The notes below the pieces were generated by a model. It saw only the letters and a program-made list of their open reading frames with translations, made no database searches and was not told the origin of the DNA. A DNA stretch of 64,000 bases from Pedobacter hiemivivus (lineage in GTDB: Bacteria > Bacteroidota > Bacteroidia > Sphingobacteriales > Sphingobacteriaceae): NCBI RefSeq assembly GCF_004331685.1, contig NZ_SJSM01000006.1, forward strand, positions 124,001 through 188,000, written 5' to 3'. Positions within the stretch are counted from its first letter, which is position 1. Each line of letters starts with the position of its first letter. Below are positions 27,498 to 35,678 of the stretch, in pieces. The position numbers were made by a program, and so were the translations under genes.

Positions 27498-27720
27498 GTT
27501 TCTTTATCTCTGACGCCTTCGCTGGACAAAGTCATTCTTCCGCTGGCATATCCGGAAATGTTGCCAGTAAATTTAAATGTTCCGTTTACCAGGGTTGCGG
27601 AATCAGAGTTACCCTTACCTTCAGCAGAGTAATCCAGATAGATTTTCGCCGGTTTATTTAAGTCCCCGATTTTACCGGTAATGCTGAAGTTGGATGTTTG
27701 TGCTATGGCCAGGACAGGAT
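27482..27720 (-). pseudogene. Internal fragment of a TlpA/DUF4369 gene
   Basis: Read on the minus strand, the segment encodes about 78 residues without a stop: AQTSNFSITGKIGDLNKPAK, IYLDYSAEGKGNSDSATLVN, and GRMTLSSEGVRDKETYRTKG. They match the DUF4369 part of the TlpA protein at 16660-17802 but differ at many positions, so it is not a recent copy of that gene. The signal peptide start and the thioredoxin domain are both missing. It is fused directly to the pepP fragment at its right end (position 27482). Confidence 0.85.
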
Positions 27721-27723
27721 TTT

Positions 27724-27740
27724 CAGCCTATGTTAGGCTG
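27724..27740. repeat. Short palindromic stem at the end of the HTH gene
   Basis: CAGCCTA and TAGGCTG pair perfectly around a 3-base loop. The stem overlaps the stop codon of the small HTH gene and lies at the junction with the TlpA fragment. No T-run follows on either strand. Confidence 0.35.
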
Positions 27741-27966
27741 GACAAAATTTAATAAGCACTTTAAAGTTTCCAGCTTTCTTGTAATAAAAACTCTTTCTTA
27801 TTCGACAAAAGGCAATTTCGGCACCATGATCCTTCATGAAATCAAGCCACCTACTAATGGTTCTTTCGCTTACTGAGAACTTATGTGCTAATTGTCGCCT
27901 AGTCCCAGTTTTCGACACACTTAGTAAATAGTCTAAGCTTTCTAAATACAGTATTTCAGGAATCAC
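27733..27966 (-). CDS. Small helix-turn-helix protein
   Basis: The 77-residue protein has one winged helix-turn-helix of DeoR/HTH_11 type: YLESLDYLLSVSKTGTRRQL, then AHKFSVSERTISRWLDFMKD. No other domain is present. It is divergent from the thioredoxin-DUF1573 gene at 28061, with 94 bp between the two starts, so it may control that cassette. It could also be a leftover of a mobile element. I do not recognise a named family beyond the HTH fold. Confidence 0.65.
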   Translation of the reverse strand: MIPEILYLESLDYLLSVSKTGTRRQLAHKFSVSERTISRWLDFMKDHGAEIAFCRIRKSFYYKKAGNFKVLIKFCPA

Positions 27967-28060
27967 GAGAGTGTTATTATGGTTACTTATTAAATTGATT
28001 TATCAAAAATAATCATATTCATTGACAGAATATGGCAGCATAAGTTATTTCTTTTGAAGT

Positions 28061-29119
28061 ATGAAAATTAAAGCTCCAATTTTAACGGCACTTATTATGA
28101 GTATATTCTGGGGCGCATTTTTATCGTGCTCGGATAGCAATAAATTCGAGTTCAAAACTGGAAACATACGTAATGTATTTGAGGCCGCCAAAAAGTCAAA
28201 AAAAAACGTTTTTGTTCTAATAACTGATAGCACTTGTGGTAAGTGCAAGCATTTTGAAACATTCTTAAAAGCCCAGACCTCAACCATATCGTTTTTAAAT
28301 AAAGAATATATACTTTATAAAGCGGATATATCCAATACCGACGGTAGAACTGTTGCGGAAATCACCAAGTGTCCCTCTTATCCATTTCCTTATTTTTTCG
28401 ATTATGAAGGAAATTTATTAGCGTTTGGATTTCCGAACAATGAAAATTTTAACGTAAGGAATTTGGACGATGTTAAAATAGATCAATTTAAGTTTTCAGA
28501 ACTTTATAGGCTGCCGATAACGATTGAGAACTATAAAGAACTTGTCTCTTTAAATATGAAAGCGACACTATTGATGAGTAGAGATCAATCAAGCAAAATA
28601 AAGGCTTTTAGATTATTCCAGAAGTCTCTAGATATAGCTGCCTATCCCTATAATCTTAGTAAGACAAGTAATAATTTGCAAAAACTAAATATGCAAAATT
28701 TAAATTATAGAAAAAAAATAGATAGCTACGAAGTGACAGCCTCAGATAAAAAGCTTTATAAAAATAGCGAGTATGAAGAATTTGTTTCAAGTGAAGTAAA
28801 TCCCATTGAAATGGCTACAGTTTATTCTATAGATAAAAGAACCCAAGATTTAGGGAATATAGAACTAAGCAAACCAAGAAAATTTAATTTTACTATCACA
28901 AATACCTCAAAAACAAATATTACGATAAAAAATGTTACTCATATTTGTGACTGCATAAAATTCACTTGGTCGAAAACAAAAATAAGACCAAAGGAATATG
29001 CAGAAGTTAATGGTGTATTTACCCCATTTATTGATGGTGCCTTCAGTAAGGAAATTTTTATACATACAGATTCATATCAGCCAATGACAACTGTATTTAT
29101 TACTGGAACGGTAAAATAG
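28061..29119 (+). CDS. Thioredoxin-like / DUF1573 fusion lipoprotein (island cassette A)
   Basis: The 352-residue lipoprotein (lipobox FLSC, Cys23) has an N-terminal thioredoxin fold with a CGKC pair (Cys59, Cys62), then the stretch CPSYPFPYFF and LLAFGFPN. A helical middle and a C-terminal immunoglobulin-like DUF1573 domain follow (about 270-350: KFNFTITNTSKTNITIKNVT; HICDCIKF). It is paralogous to the protein at 35679-36731 and is followed after about 110 bp by the CBM1 lipoprotein gene. A role in oxidising or shuffling disulfides of that cysteine-rich neighbour is my inference. Codon use is strongly AT-rich compared with flanking loci. Confidence 0.8.
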   Translation: MKIKAPILTALIMSIFWGAFLSCSDSNKFEFKTGNIRNVFEAAKKSKKNVFVLITDSTCGKCKHFETFLKAQTSTISFLNKEYILYKADISNTDGRTVAEITKCPSYPFPYFFDYEGNLLAFGFPNNENFNVRNLDDVKIDQFKFSELYRLPITIENYKELVSLNMKATLLMSRDQSSKIKAFRLFQKSLDIAAYPYNLSKTSNNLQKLNMQNLNYRKKIDSYEVTASDKKLYKNSEYEEFVSSEVNPIEMATVYSIDKRTQDLGNIELSKPRKFNFTITNTSKTNITIKNVTHICDCIKFTWSKTKIRPKEYAEVNGVFTPFIDGAFSKEIFIHTDSYQPMTTVFITGTVK

Positions 29120-29231
29120 CAATTGCCGTTGCATATCAGATTTTTTGGAGAAATAAATAAGATGAGAACATACCTATTTTCGACAAGTATTATCTAATAT
29201 CAACTTTTCACTTAAACCCAAAATCGCAAAT

Positions 29232-30116
29232 ATGAAAAAAAAATTAAACCCAGTCTACTTTCTGTTTCTATTCGCTCTTGTGCTCTACTCGTGCGCTAAA
29301 CTTGACTCGACTGAAGAAGAGGCCAAGAATTCAGAAACTTTGATCTATGAAAATAAAAAATCAGACATTAAAAATCCAAGCGTGGTAACTCGCCCTAAAC
29401 TTGATAGCAAACTGGAAAAGACCTATTTAATTAATTATCAAAATGACGAATTGCTTCATTTAAGAACCGACACCGAATGGGTTAAGTATCTACGCCAGCA
29501 AAAATTGACCGTAAATGAGAGTGATGTAAAAAAATCGATAATTAAGAATACCACAGCAATCATGTATTCCATATCATATACAAGTATATCAGACAATGGG
29601 GTTTTAAATGTGTATTCTACATCTAGTGGCCATTTCTGGACTAAAGTATCCATTACAAAGACCAATGGCAACTTGGATAAGTATACGATAACCGCAAAAA
29701 ACGGAGATCTTATTATACAATTAAATTTAAATCCAGCGACTATGGAAATCTCGAATATATCCAGTCCCAAAAGTGCATCAGTTGTTCAAGATTTTAAAAC
29801 GCTAGGATTATCATCGGATGATACATCGATCAATAGATCTGAAGGAGATAACTGTTATACAAGACATTTGGACTATATAGAGTGCCTACAGTGTTTGATT
29901 GTTAAAAATTGCGGTGAAGATGTGGCATGTGTAATTGCCTGCACAGTTGCTCCAAGTGTATGTCTAGGAGTAGCTGTTCTTGCTTGTATGGGCAAGATGC
30001 AAGAACAACAAAAATTATATGGTCAGTGCGGTGGTTACAATTGGACTGGACCAACCGAGTGCGAGTATCCAGCCATGTGTGTTAATATAAACGAATTCTA
30101 CTCTCAATGTTTATAG
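29232..30116 (+). CDS. Cysteine-rich lipoprotein with C-terminal CBM1-like module (cassette A)
   Basis: The 294-residue lipoprotein has a lipobox (LYSC, Cys21), a middle domain of no recognised family (60-190) and a C-terminal part with 12 cysteines. Residues 262-294 have the exact CBM1 spacing C-x10-C-x5-C-x9-C (Cys266, 277, 283, 293), start LYGQCGGYNWTGPTECEYP and end FYSQCL, with the flat aromatic residues Tyr263, Trp271 and Phe289/Tyr290 in the cellulose-binding positions. CBM1 is classically a fungal cellulose-binding module. Just before it lies a hydrophobic segment with Cys208, 218, 221, 227, 233, 237, 244 and 252. No enzyme domain is visible. A secreted adhesin or toxin-like effector is possible. 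Confidence 0.8.
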   Translation: MKKKLNPVYFLFLFALVLYSCAKLDSTEEEAKNSETLIYENKKSDIKNPSVVTRPKLDSKLEKTYLINYQNDELLHLRTDTEWVKYLRQQKLTVNESDVKKSIIKNTTAIMYSISYTSISDNGVLNVYSTSSGHFWTKVSITKTNGNLDKYTITAKNGDLIIQLNLNPATMEISNISSPKSASVVQDFKTLGLSSDDTSINRSEGDNCYTRHLDYIECLQCLIVKNCGEDVACVIACTVAPSVCLGVAVLACMGKMQEQQKLYGQCGGYNWTGPTECEYPAMCVNINEFYSQCL

Positions 30117-30184
30117 AGGTTATAAATAATGGGGCAATTTAAGATAAACGAATTAGTTCTTGTTTTTTGCAAAAATTTACCTTT

Positions 30185-30376
30185 AGAATATAAAGCTGAA
30201 TATGACTTATCGATAAAAACAGCTCAAATATTCAATAAAATGAGTCGGTTAGTGTATCATTTCGTTTAAAAATCCTCATATTAATGAATATTACCAAAAC
30301 GTTCTACATGTATCCATTTGTATCTGGGCTTAAAGGTTGTTCGGTATAAATCATACCCATACGTAGGCAAGGACTA
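30185..30376 (+). pseudogene. Decayed third copy of the pepP 5' region
   Basis: The ATG at 30202 and following bases (ATGACTTATCGATAAAAACA) align with the start of the aminopeptidase gene at 37088. A second block (CCTCATATTAATGAATATTA at about 30276) aligns with CCTCATATTAGTGAATACTT of the gene, continuing to about TTAAAGG at 30330-30336 and perhaps to GGACT near 30370. Stops and indels break the frame (TATCGATAA). It is much older than the left copy and lies just downstream of cassette A. Confidence 0.7.
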
Positions 30377-30434
30377 GCGCATTAAAATGATGAAAGTTCA
30401 TACAAAAAAGCGAGATCAAAAAGCTTATATAGTT

Positions 30435-30467
30435 ACTACTTCCGGCCGAGGGCCGGAAGTAGTTTTC
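30435..30467 (+). terminator. Perfect 13-bp stem-loop terminator
   Basis: ACTACTTCCGGCC (30435-30447) pairs perfectly with GGCCGGAAGTAGT (30451-30463) around a GAG loop, followed by TTTTC on the plus strand. It would end transcription from cassette A some 320 bp after its last gene. Confidence 0.7.
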
Positions 30468-30654
30468 AACTTTTATCGTGAACAAATTTGGACAAGGTTA
30501 AGTGAACTATTATTTGAACAGACCTTGACTCACCAAAAATTTAACAAAATGTACCTGGCCAAACAGTCTTTCTTTACAATTGATAAAAAAATCTCACCTT
30601 AACTTTGTCCTGTCAAACTACAGACGACACTAAAAAGTACAACTATTCTAATTG

Positions 30655-30834
30655 AAAATCTTCCGCTCGAGCATACAAATTGTTGTATTCACGGATACTC
30701 CCTACATGGTAAAAACGGTGATTCAAGTATATGAATTAGCTTTAGATTGTGTTTGATCAGGGCGGTCTTTCTCGACCGGAACAATCTTTAATAGCTATTG
30801 CGGAGCACAGAGAAAGAAGAAAACCGAGACAATT
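30655..30834 (+). pseudogene. Unidentified coding remnant cut by the IS21 insertion
   Basis: Two adjacent frames read like protein: IVVFTDTPYMVKTVIQVYEL followed after a frame change by FDQGGLSRPEQSLIAIAEHR (about 30752 on). The element inserts in the second frame at 30834; across the element the frame would close within a few codons. I do not recognise the family. It may be chance. Confidence 0.3.
30829..30834. repeat. Target-site duplication, left copy (ACAATT)
   Basis: ACAATT directly before the left tip of the IS21 element is repeated directly after its right tip at 33348-33353. IS21-family insertions usually make short duplications of this size. Confidence 0.8.
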
Positions 30835-30865
30835 TGTAATCGGTAAATAGCAGTGCACAACTTTT

Positions 30866-30882
30866 GGCAACAAGAGTGCACA
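30866..30882. repeat. IS21 internal terminal repeat, left
   Basis: GGCAACAAGAGTGCACA is the exact reverse complement of 33277-33293 near the other end. Such repeated sites near both ends bind the IS21 transposase. Confidence 0.8.
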
Positions 30883-30907
30883 GTTTTACAAAAATATATT
30901 TCTCAGG

Positions 30908-31656
30908 TTAAGTTCCACAAATAGTTTTCCTATTCTCCATTCTGTAGCTTTTACCAGCGAGATTGATGACCTCACATCTGAAGAGTAAGCGATCAAGTAA
31001 TGCGGTTGCCAGAACCTCATCATCAAGCATTTTAGCCCAATCTGCAGGCATCTTATTAGTGGTAATAATAAAGGAAGTATTCTCGTACAATTGATTAATA
31101 AAGTTGAATAGATTAACGGCCTGGGGTTTTTCTACCGGAAAGAGCATAATGTCATCAATGACAATCAGATTGGCCTTAGTCAACCTCTTGTACTCTGCCA
31201 TTGCAGCTCTGGCAAAGTCCTTCATGCGGAGCATATTCAGGATATCGTCCATTGTCCTGAAATAAGCCTTATAGCCTTTTTCTATAGCCTGGGCGCAAAG
31301 TCCAGCCGCGAAAAAAGTCTTGCCGACACCTGAGGGACCGTTAACATGATATTATAGATTTGATCCAGCCAATCCATTTCCTTTAACGTATTTATTTTTT
31401 GGAGAGAGAGCCCGTTTTGATCCCTCAGTTCATATTGGTCAAGGCTGGATTTTGCTGGCAATTGTGCAGTTTTAAGCAATCTTTCTTTAGCCTGATGCTC
31501 CCTGTGCAAGGATTCCTGCTCAAAAAGCTCTACCAGAAAGCCCAGGTAACTGAGCTGCTTGTTCTCGGCTATCTTAACCGTCTGTTCTATCTTTGTGGCC
31601 ATTCCTGTGATCTTATATTGGCGGCAGTATTGGTCAATCTGTTGTTTTTGGTTCAT
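30908..31656 (-). pseudogene. istB: istB ATP-binding transposition helper, frameshifted
   Basis: The N-terminal part (31282-31656, MNQKQQIDQYCRQYKITGMA) ends early after [15 protein letters not shown]. One missing base near 31338 changes the frame; restoring a G gives the Walker A sequence GPSGVGKT and joins the frame to the C-terminal part (30908-31252), which has the Walker B-like [11 protein letters not shown] and TTNKMPADW. IstB is the AAA+ ATPase that selects targets and activates IstA. The break falls inside the nucleotide-binding loop, so neither half should work. Confidence 0.88.
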
Positions 31657-31657
31657 A

Positions 31658-33207
31658 TTAATTAAGTTGATTATTCAAGATTTGCTGATAGTCATCAATT
31701 CTACTCATTTGGGGTTGCAGCAATGCCTGCTGTGGATAAGCCCCATTTAAAGGATTTAGGCCTGTTGGGGGTAGTCCTATCGGGACGGTCTCCTGCTTGA
31801 ACTTTGATATCAGTGCCTTAAAGTCGTTGGCACTATTTACGCCCTGCTGCAGACAGAAGAGCAATCCTTTTTCGATCAGCCGATGGTCGGTATTACCTCA
31901 CGAAGAAGGATAAGCTGATCACGCAGATATCGTGGTTTATCGGCTCGAATGGCACCAATAAATCGCCGCAGACTTTCCCCGTCAATGATCAGCTTACAAA
32001 CTTCCGCTGTCATTTCTTCCAGAGCTGTACTTTTATCCCGCTTGTGATCAGTATTAATAACCTTTAAGCCAATCCCTTCAGCGACCACATGCCTGCATAA
32101 TTCTGTTTGACCCCGTGCACAAATAACCAGATATCCATTTTCAAGACGAACAGATACCTGGCTTCCCCGGCCGGTGTAGGTTCCAAGGGGCAATGAATAA
32201 AGATTACTTTTCCAGGAAATCATGTTATCTTTTCTAACTGAATATAATAACGGAGCTGGCCCTGTATCACCGATAGGTTCAAAAGGTCTGAGAAAGTCCT
32301 GTTCAATCTGCCACTCATTTAAGGGGGATTTTTTAGTCAGGGCATGATCAAGTTTGTTGGCGGTACGTTCCAGCCATTTCAGGCCATCCTTATTTAGTGT
32401 TTCCAGGTCATGGAAGGCGCGGTTATAAAGAAAGTTCTGTTTGATATACTTCACCACATTCTCGACTTTGCCTTTACTTTCAGGATCAGCTTTTCTGCAC
32501 ATATGGACTTTAAAGTGCCGATCGCGCACATATGCTTTGAATTGAGTAGTCAGGATCAGCTCTCCGTGATTCTCATTGCTAATGAATACTTTATCCTGAT
32601 CGTAAACCAAAGTATCCGGTATGCCTTTGATGTAATTAAAAGCACTTTCATGCGCAGTGATGGCGGTACTACTGGTGAAAGGTTTGCCACTGAAACAAAC
32701 GTATTTGAACCGGGAAAGTACCAGGGTGAAAAAATAGATTTTTACGCGTTTTCCATCACTGGAACGCATATTATATTCTCCAAAATCAACTTGGCCCTGC
32801 AGTCCATAAGCTGTCTCTTCAACAGCAGAATAATCCCGCAAGGGATGTTCAAAAGGTAGGTTATGCCGATGCCGAACCCATTTTACAAAGTTAAAAATAG
32901 TCTTTTGGTTGACCTCTGGAAACTCAGCATTATGTTCCTTTAGCCAATCGTGCATCTGGGCGGCAGAGGTCTCACGGTAGAGTTCCAGCCGCTCACGAAC
33001 AAAGGTTTCATAAGGTAAAAGAAGTTTTCCACGCGTGCTTTGCGACTTCAGAAAGGATTCAAACTCCTCATCCTCCATCTCCAGATATTTTTTTACTGTC
33101 CGGCGGTTGCACCCGAGGGCTTTGCTGATCCGCGAAATCGAACGACCGTCAAGGTGCATTCGTTTAATCTCATAATACATCATAAATTTGCTTAAAAATG
33201 CGTTCAT
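31658..33207 (-). pseudogene. istA: istA transposase, frameshifted near the 3' end
   Basis: The main frame (31876-33207, 443 residues) has an N-terminal helix-turn-helix (GRSISRISKALGCNRRTVKK) and the full DDE core (QVDFGEYNM, YDQDKVFIS, SKGKVENVVKYI). It stops at 31876 after REVIPTIG. The next frame continues with RLIEKGLLFCLQQGVNSAND to 31658. Joined, they give about 515 residues, the usual IstA length. A single-base change between about 31876 and 31903 explains the break. The catalytic residues are intact, so partial activity cannot be ruled out. Confidence 0.85.
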
Positions 33208-33276
33208 CTCATCAGTTTTCGTAGACCAATGAAGTTCGTATTTAAACGGCGGGGTATAAAAACTCCGTCGTTTTTT

Positions 33277-33293
33277 TGTGCACTCTTGTTGCC
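33277..33293. repeat. IS21 internal terminal repeat, right
   Basis: Reverse complement of the 17-bp site at 30866-30882, 54 bp inside the right tip of the element. Confidence 0.8.
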
Positions 33294-33347
33294 ATTTTCT
33301 GTGTATTCTTATTTGCCGATTTCTGTGCAGTTTTAATTACCGACTAC

Positions 33348-33353
33348 AACAAT
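33348..33353. repeat. Target-site duplication, right copy (ACAATT)
   Basis: Matches ACAATT at 30829-30834 on the other side of the IS21 element. Confidence 0.8.
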
Positions 33354-33492
33354 TAACAAGTATTTAAAATAGCGCTGTAACATTACTTTTTTCAAAGCGA
33401 TTTATGAAAATGTCATATAGGCTATGGGATTTTTGGTGTGCTGATTTGTTCGGGATAAAAAAGAAGTAACCATTGTAGATATTCTAAGTATA

Positions 33493-34032
33493 TCATAGAT
33501 AGGCACTACTTAATTCTGATAGCATTTGTTTCGTTATTTCAGTATTTAAATTGACTTCAAACGATCTGATACATTTCTTTTGATCTGTAGAAATTAGATA
33601 GTAAATCGGCCTAGATTTATACTTATAAATCGTTTTTAAGCTTGATATTGTCCGACTAACACAGACTACATTTTTTACAATCTTACCCCATAATGTCCCA
33701 ATATATTTCAAATTTTCTTTATCAGAGACTAAAACAACCTTTTTGCGAAAATTATCTTCACCAAGAAGCTTCAATAAAAATGCCATTTCCTCATTTATAC
33801 ATGTTTTGCAATCAAGATTTGAAGAAACAAATAAAAGTACGTTACCATTAGTTAAAGTAGGCAAATCGCTAAGTATTGTCTCGATGTCTCCGGAGTTTTT
33901 CGGGACAATTGAAACCCTATTGAAGTCAGGTTTTATTTTTTGTTTACTAGGCCTTTGACATGAAAAAAGTAAAATTTGAAAGATAAAACCAATTAAGGTT
34001 ATCTTTATTAGAATACAAGTGTTATTGCTCAT
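33493..34032 (-). CDS. Thioredoxin-like lipoprotein (cassette B)
   Basis: The 179-residue lipoprotein (lipobox LFSC, Cys25) has a compact thioredoxin-like fold: LLFVSSNLDCKTCINEEMAF with a CKTC pair (Cys75, Cys78), a strand KKVVLVSDKENLKYIG and the RPIYYLI turn, which has the proline expected next to the active site. Its start overlaps the propeller gene's stop (ATGA, 4 bp), so it is the last gene of cassette B. A periplasmic redox role is inferred from the fold and the cysteine-rich neighbours. Confidence 0.75.
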   Translation of the reverse strand: MSNNTCILIKITLIGFIFQILLFSCQRPSKQKIKPDFNRVSIVPKNSGDIETILSDLPTLTNGNVLLFVSSNLDCKTCINEEMAFLLKLLGEDNFRKKVVLVSDKENLKYIGTLWGKIVKNVVCVSRTISSLKTIYKYKSRPIYYLISTDQKKCIRSFEVNLNTEITKQMLSELSSAYL

Positions 34033-35210
34033 TTGATTTTAACTATTTGTAAAATAGGATTATCATCTTCGCGAACAGTATTGGAAAATTCAATAAATAT
34101 CTGGTGTCTATTATTACTCTCTCTTATGCTATGTTTTTTTATCTTCTCAAATTCCGACAGGAAAAACTCCGAGGGAAGTACGGCGTATAGATGACTTTCA
34201 TCTGCCTGATTTTGCGGTAGGAATGCTATTCCATAGTCAATATCATTATCGAAACCAAGGATTGCCTTTTTACCACCCCTCAACTTATAAAAAAAGTTTT
34301 CATTCTTATCATATATAATTATGTCACGCCTTTGCTGTAAAACGACATAAAAATATAATTTTGATTCGGTTTCTATCACAGATCTAATTTGAAGGAAATT
34401 ATCAAGATTTCTGGCAGACGTTTTTCCGGTAACAGCGTATTCATTTGGAACTAGATTTTCTCCACTTATGATGTAATCAGTATATAGCTTTCCAGTATCC
34501 TGTATGGAAAAAATTTTGTTAATGCTAGTTTGCCAAAATTTCATCTTATTCTTGTACTTATAGATACAAAATCGAGAGTAAAAATCTTGTTTTTTAAAAG
34601 GCTCCACTAAATCAACTTTGAAATGAACTTTTCCACTATAATCTAAAATATAAACATGTGGATATTTTGCATGCTCTTTGCCAATAGTAGGGGTGAAAAG
34701 TAATATCTTTTTGTTATTTAAAACCATTATTTTTAAAGGGCGATTTTCTATATCTAAGCTTTTGAGATAAGCACCATCCAAATTGAAAAGTAAGATTTTT
34801 TTCCTTCGACTATCGAGTAAAAAAATTAAATTATTTGCTTCATCTATCGCGGCGTCAGAAAGAAATGAATACTCATTATCTTTTAGCCCTTTTGAGGATA
34901 AACTTCTTCTAAAATCCCCAGATTTAGTAAACAGGTATAAATTACGGGTTAAATCGTCCTTAACTAGTATGTAATTCTCTGAAAAATCAACATCTAGACT
35001 ATTTGATAATGTTACATCACTAGATTTACCAAGTTTAATGTAAGATACAGAATCTGCTATTTGAGATAAATTAATGCTACGATATTTAATACTACCATTT
35101 AAATTGATCGATTTGAGAGGTTTTTTCCCATCTGCGTCTCTTTGACAATTTAAATTAGTTAATAAAAATAAAAATGCGATCAAAAAGGCAAGGCGGTTAC
35201 CAATCATCAT
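34029..35210 (-). CDS. Six-bladed beta-propeller lipoprotein (cassette B)
   Basis: The 393-residue lipoprotein (lipobox NLNC, Cys22) has repeated propeller strands: ENYILVKDDLTRNLYLFTKS, AAIDEANNLIFLLDSRRKKI and YPHVYILDYSGKVHFKVDLV. This fits the 6-bladed beta-propeller (BF4126/BF3164-like) lipoproteins of Bacteroidota, whose role is not known. It overlaps the CBM1 gene upstream by 14 bp and the thioredoxin-like gene downstream by 4 bp, so all three are tightly coupled. No counterpart exists in cassette A. Confidence 0.78.
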   Translation of the reverse strand: MMIGNRLAFLIAFLFLLTNLNCQRDADGKKPLKSINLNGSIKYRSINLSQIADSVSYIKLGKSSDVTLSNSLDVDFSENYILVKDDLTRNLYLFTKSGDFRRSLSSKGLKDNEYSFLSDAAIDEANNLIFLLDSRRKKILLFNLDGAYLKSLDIENRPLKIMVLNNKKILLFTPTIGKEHAKYPHVYILDYSGKVHFKVDLVEPFKKQDFYSRFCIYKYKNKMKFWQTSINKIFSIQDTGKLYTDYIISGENLVPNEYAVTGKTSARNLDNFLQIRSVIETESKLYFYVVLQQRRDIIIYDKNENFFYKLRGGKKAILGFDNDIDYGIAFLPQNQADESHLYAVLPSEFFLSEFEKIKKHSIRESNNRHQIFIEFSNTVREDDNPILQIVKIK

Positions 35211-35667
35211 CTATTGAACAGCCTGCATATTCTGTGTGACAAACTATTTTTTGACATTCAGAGTTACCATCGTCAGGAACGCAATCTGCAAGCTTCCCTT
35301 CACTTGTATATAAAAGCGCATAAGGATCCCAAAAAACACAATCAAAAGCCATATTATCAACGGACATCTTTCCTATTTCCAACCCCTCCCGAAAAAGACA
35401 GTGTCTTATAACATCCACTGTAGATGAAGGAATACACTGAGAATAGTATAAATTTACTTTATGGCAATAGTACCCCGCAACACAATTACGTTGTCCAGTC
35501 CATTGTTCACCGCCACATTGATGAAATGGCTGCACTGCAGAGGTGGTAATCATAAGCACCAGGATTGTGATAAAAAAGTAAAACACTGTTCTAATTGGAT
35601 TCTTTTTTTTCATGAAAGCACCAGCATTCAGAGTATGCGAGCATTCTAAAATAGTTGTTTTTTCCAT
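35197..35667 (-). CDS. Small secreted cysteine-rich protein with CBM1-like module (cassette B)
   Basis: The 156-residue protein has a hydrophobic export segment (MKKKNPIRTVFYFFITILVL from Met19; start at 35613 possible) and then a CBM1-like module right after the cut site. The module begins FHQCGGEQWTGQRNCVAGYY and ends YYSQC, with spacing C-x10-C-x5-C-x9-C (Cys51, 62, 68, 78) and aromatic Trp56 and Tyr74/Tyr75. The last 75 residues add six more cysteines (90, 110, 129, 138, 143, 150) with no known family. I kept the ATG at 35667, 11 bp after the upstream stop. It is the small core product of cassette B; the function is unknown. Confidence 0.78.
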   Translation of the reverse strand: MEKTTILECSHTLNAGAFMKKKNPIRTVFYFFITILVLMITTSAVQPFHQCGGEQWTGQRNCVAGYYCHKVNLYYSQCIPSSTVDVIRHCLFREGLEIGKMSVDNMAFDCVFWDPYALLYTSEGKLADCVPDDGNSECQKIVCHTEYAGCSIDDDW

Positions 35668-35678
35668 ATTAATATTTA

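Larger units (their letters stand above)
30117..30834. other. Gene-poor stretch between cassette A and the IS21 element
   Basis: This 718-bp stretch holds the decayed pepP copy (30185-30376), a strong stem-loop (30435-30463) and a remnant of unknown coding sequence (30655-30834). I see no intact gene. An open frame at 30387-30602 runs straight through the stem-loop and is not believed. Confidence 0.6.
30835..33347 (-). mobile_element. IS21-family insertion sequence (inactive)
   Basis: The 2513-bp element carries istA and istB on the minus strand. Its tips match: TGTAATCGGTAAATAG at the left and, on the other strand, TGTAGTCGGTAATTAA at the right, both beginning TG and followed by TGCACA. A second, perfect 17-bp inverted pair (GGCAACAAGAGTGCACA) lies at 30866-30882 and 33277-33293, as expected for the multiple terminal repeats of IS21 elements. 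It is flanked by ACAATT duplications. Both genes are frameshifted, so it should no longer move on its own. It sits between the two cassettes. Confidence 0.92.

Noticed and set aside
28045..28287. An 80-codon frame opposite the first thioredoxin-DUF1573 gene
   Set aside because: It overlaps the promoter and signal peptide of a well-supported gene and has no recognisable features.
30387..30602. A 71-codon open frame on the plus strand
   Set aside because: It runs through a perfect 13-bp terminator stem-loop, shows no domain and follows decayed sequence.
31282..31656. Programmed frameshift in istB or istA
   Set aside because: The break in istB falls inside the Walker A loop without a slippery heptamer, and the istA break is near the end with no stem-loop that I can see. 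Decay or sequencing error is more likely.
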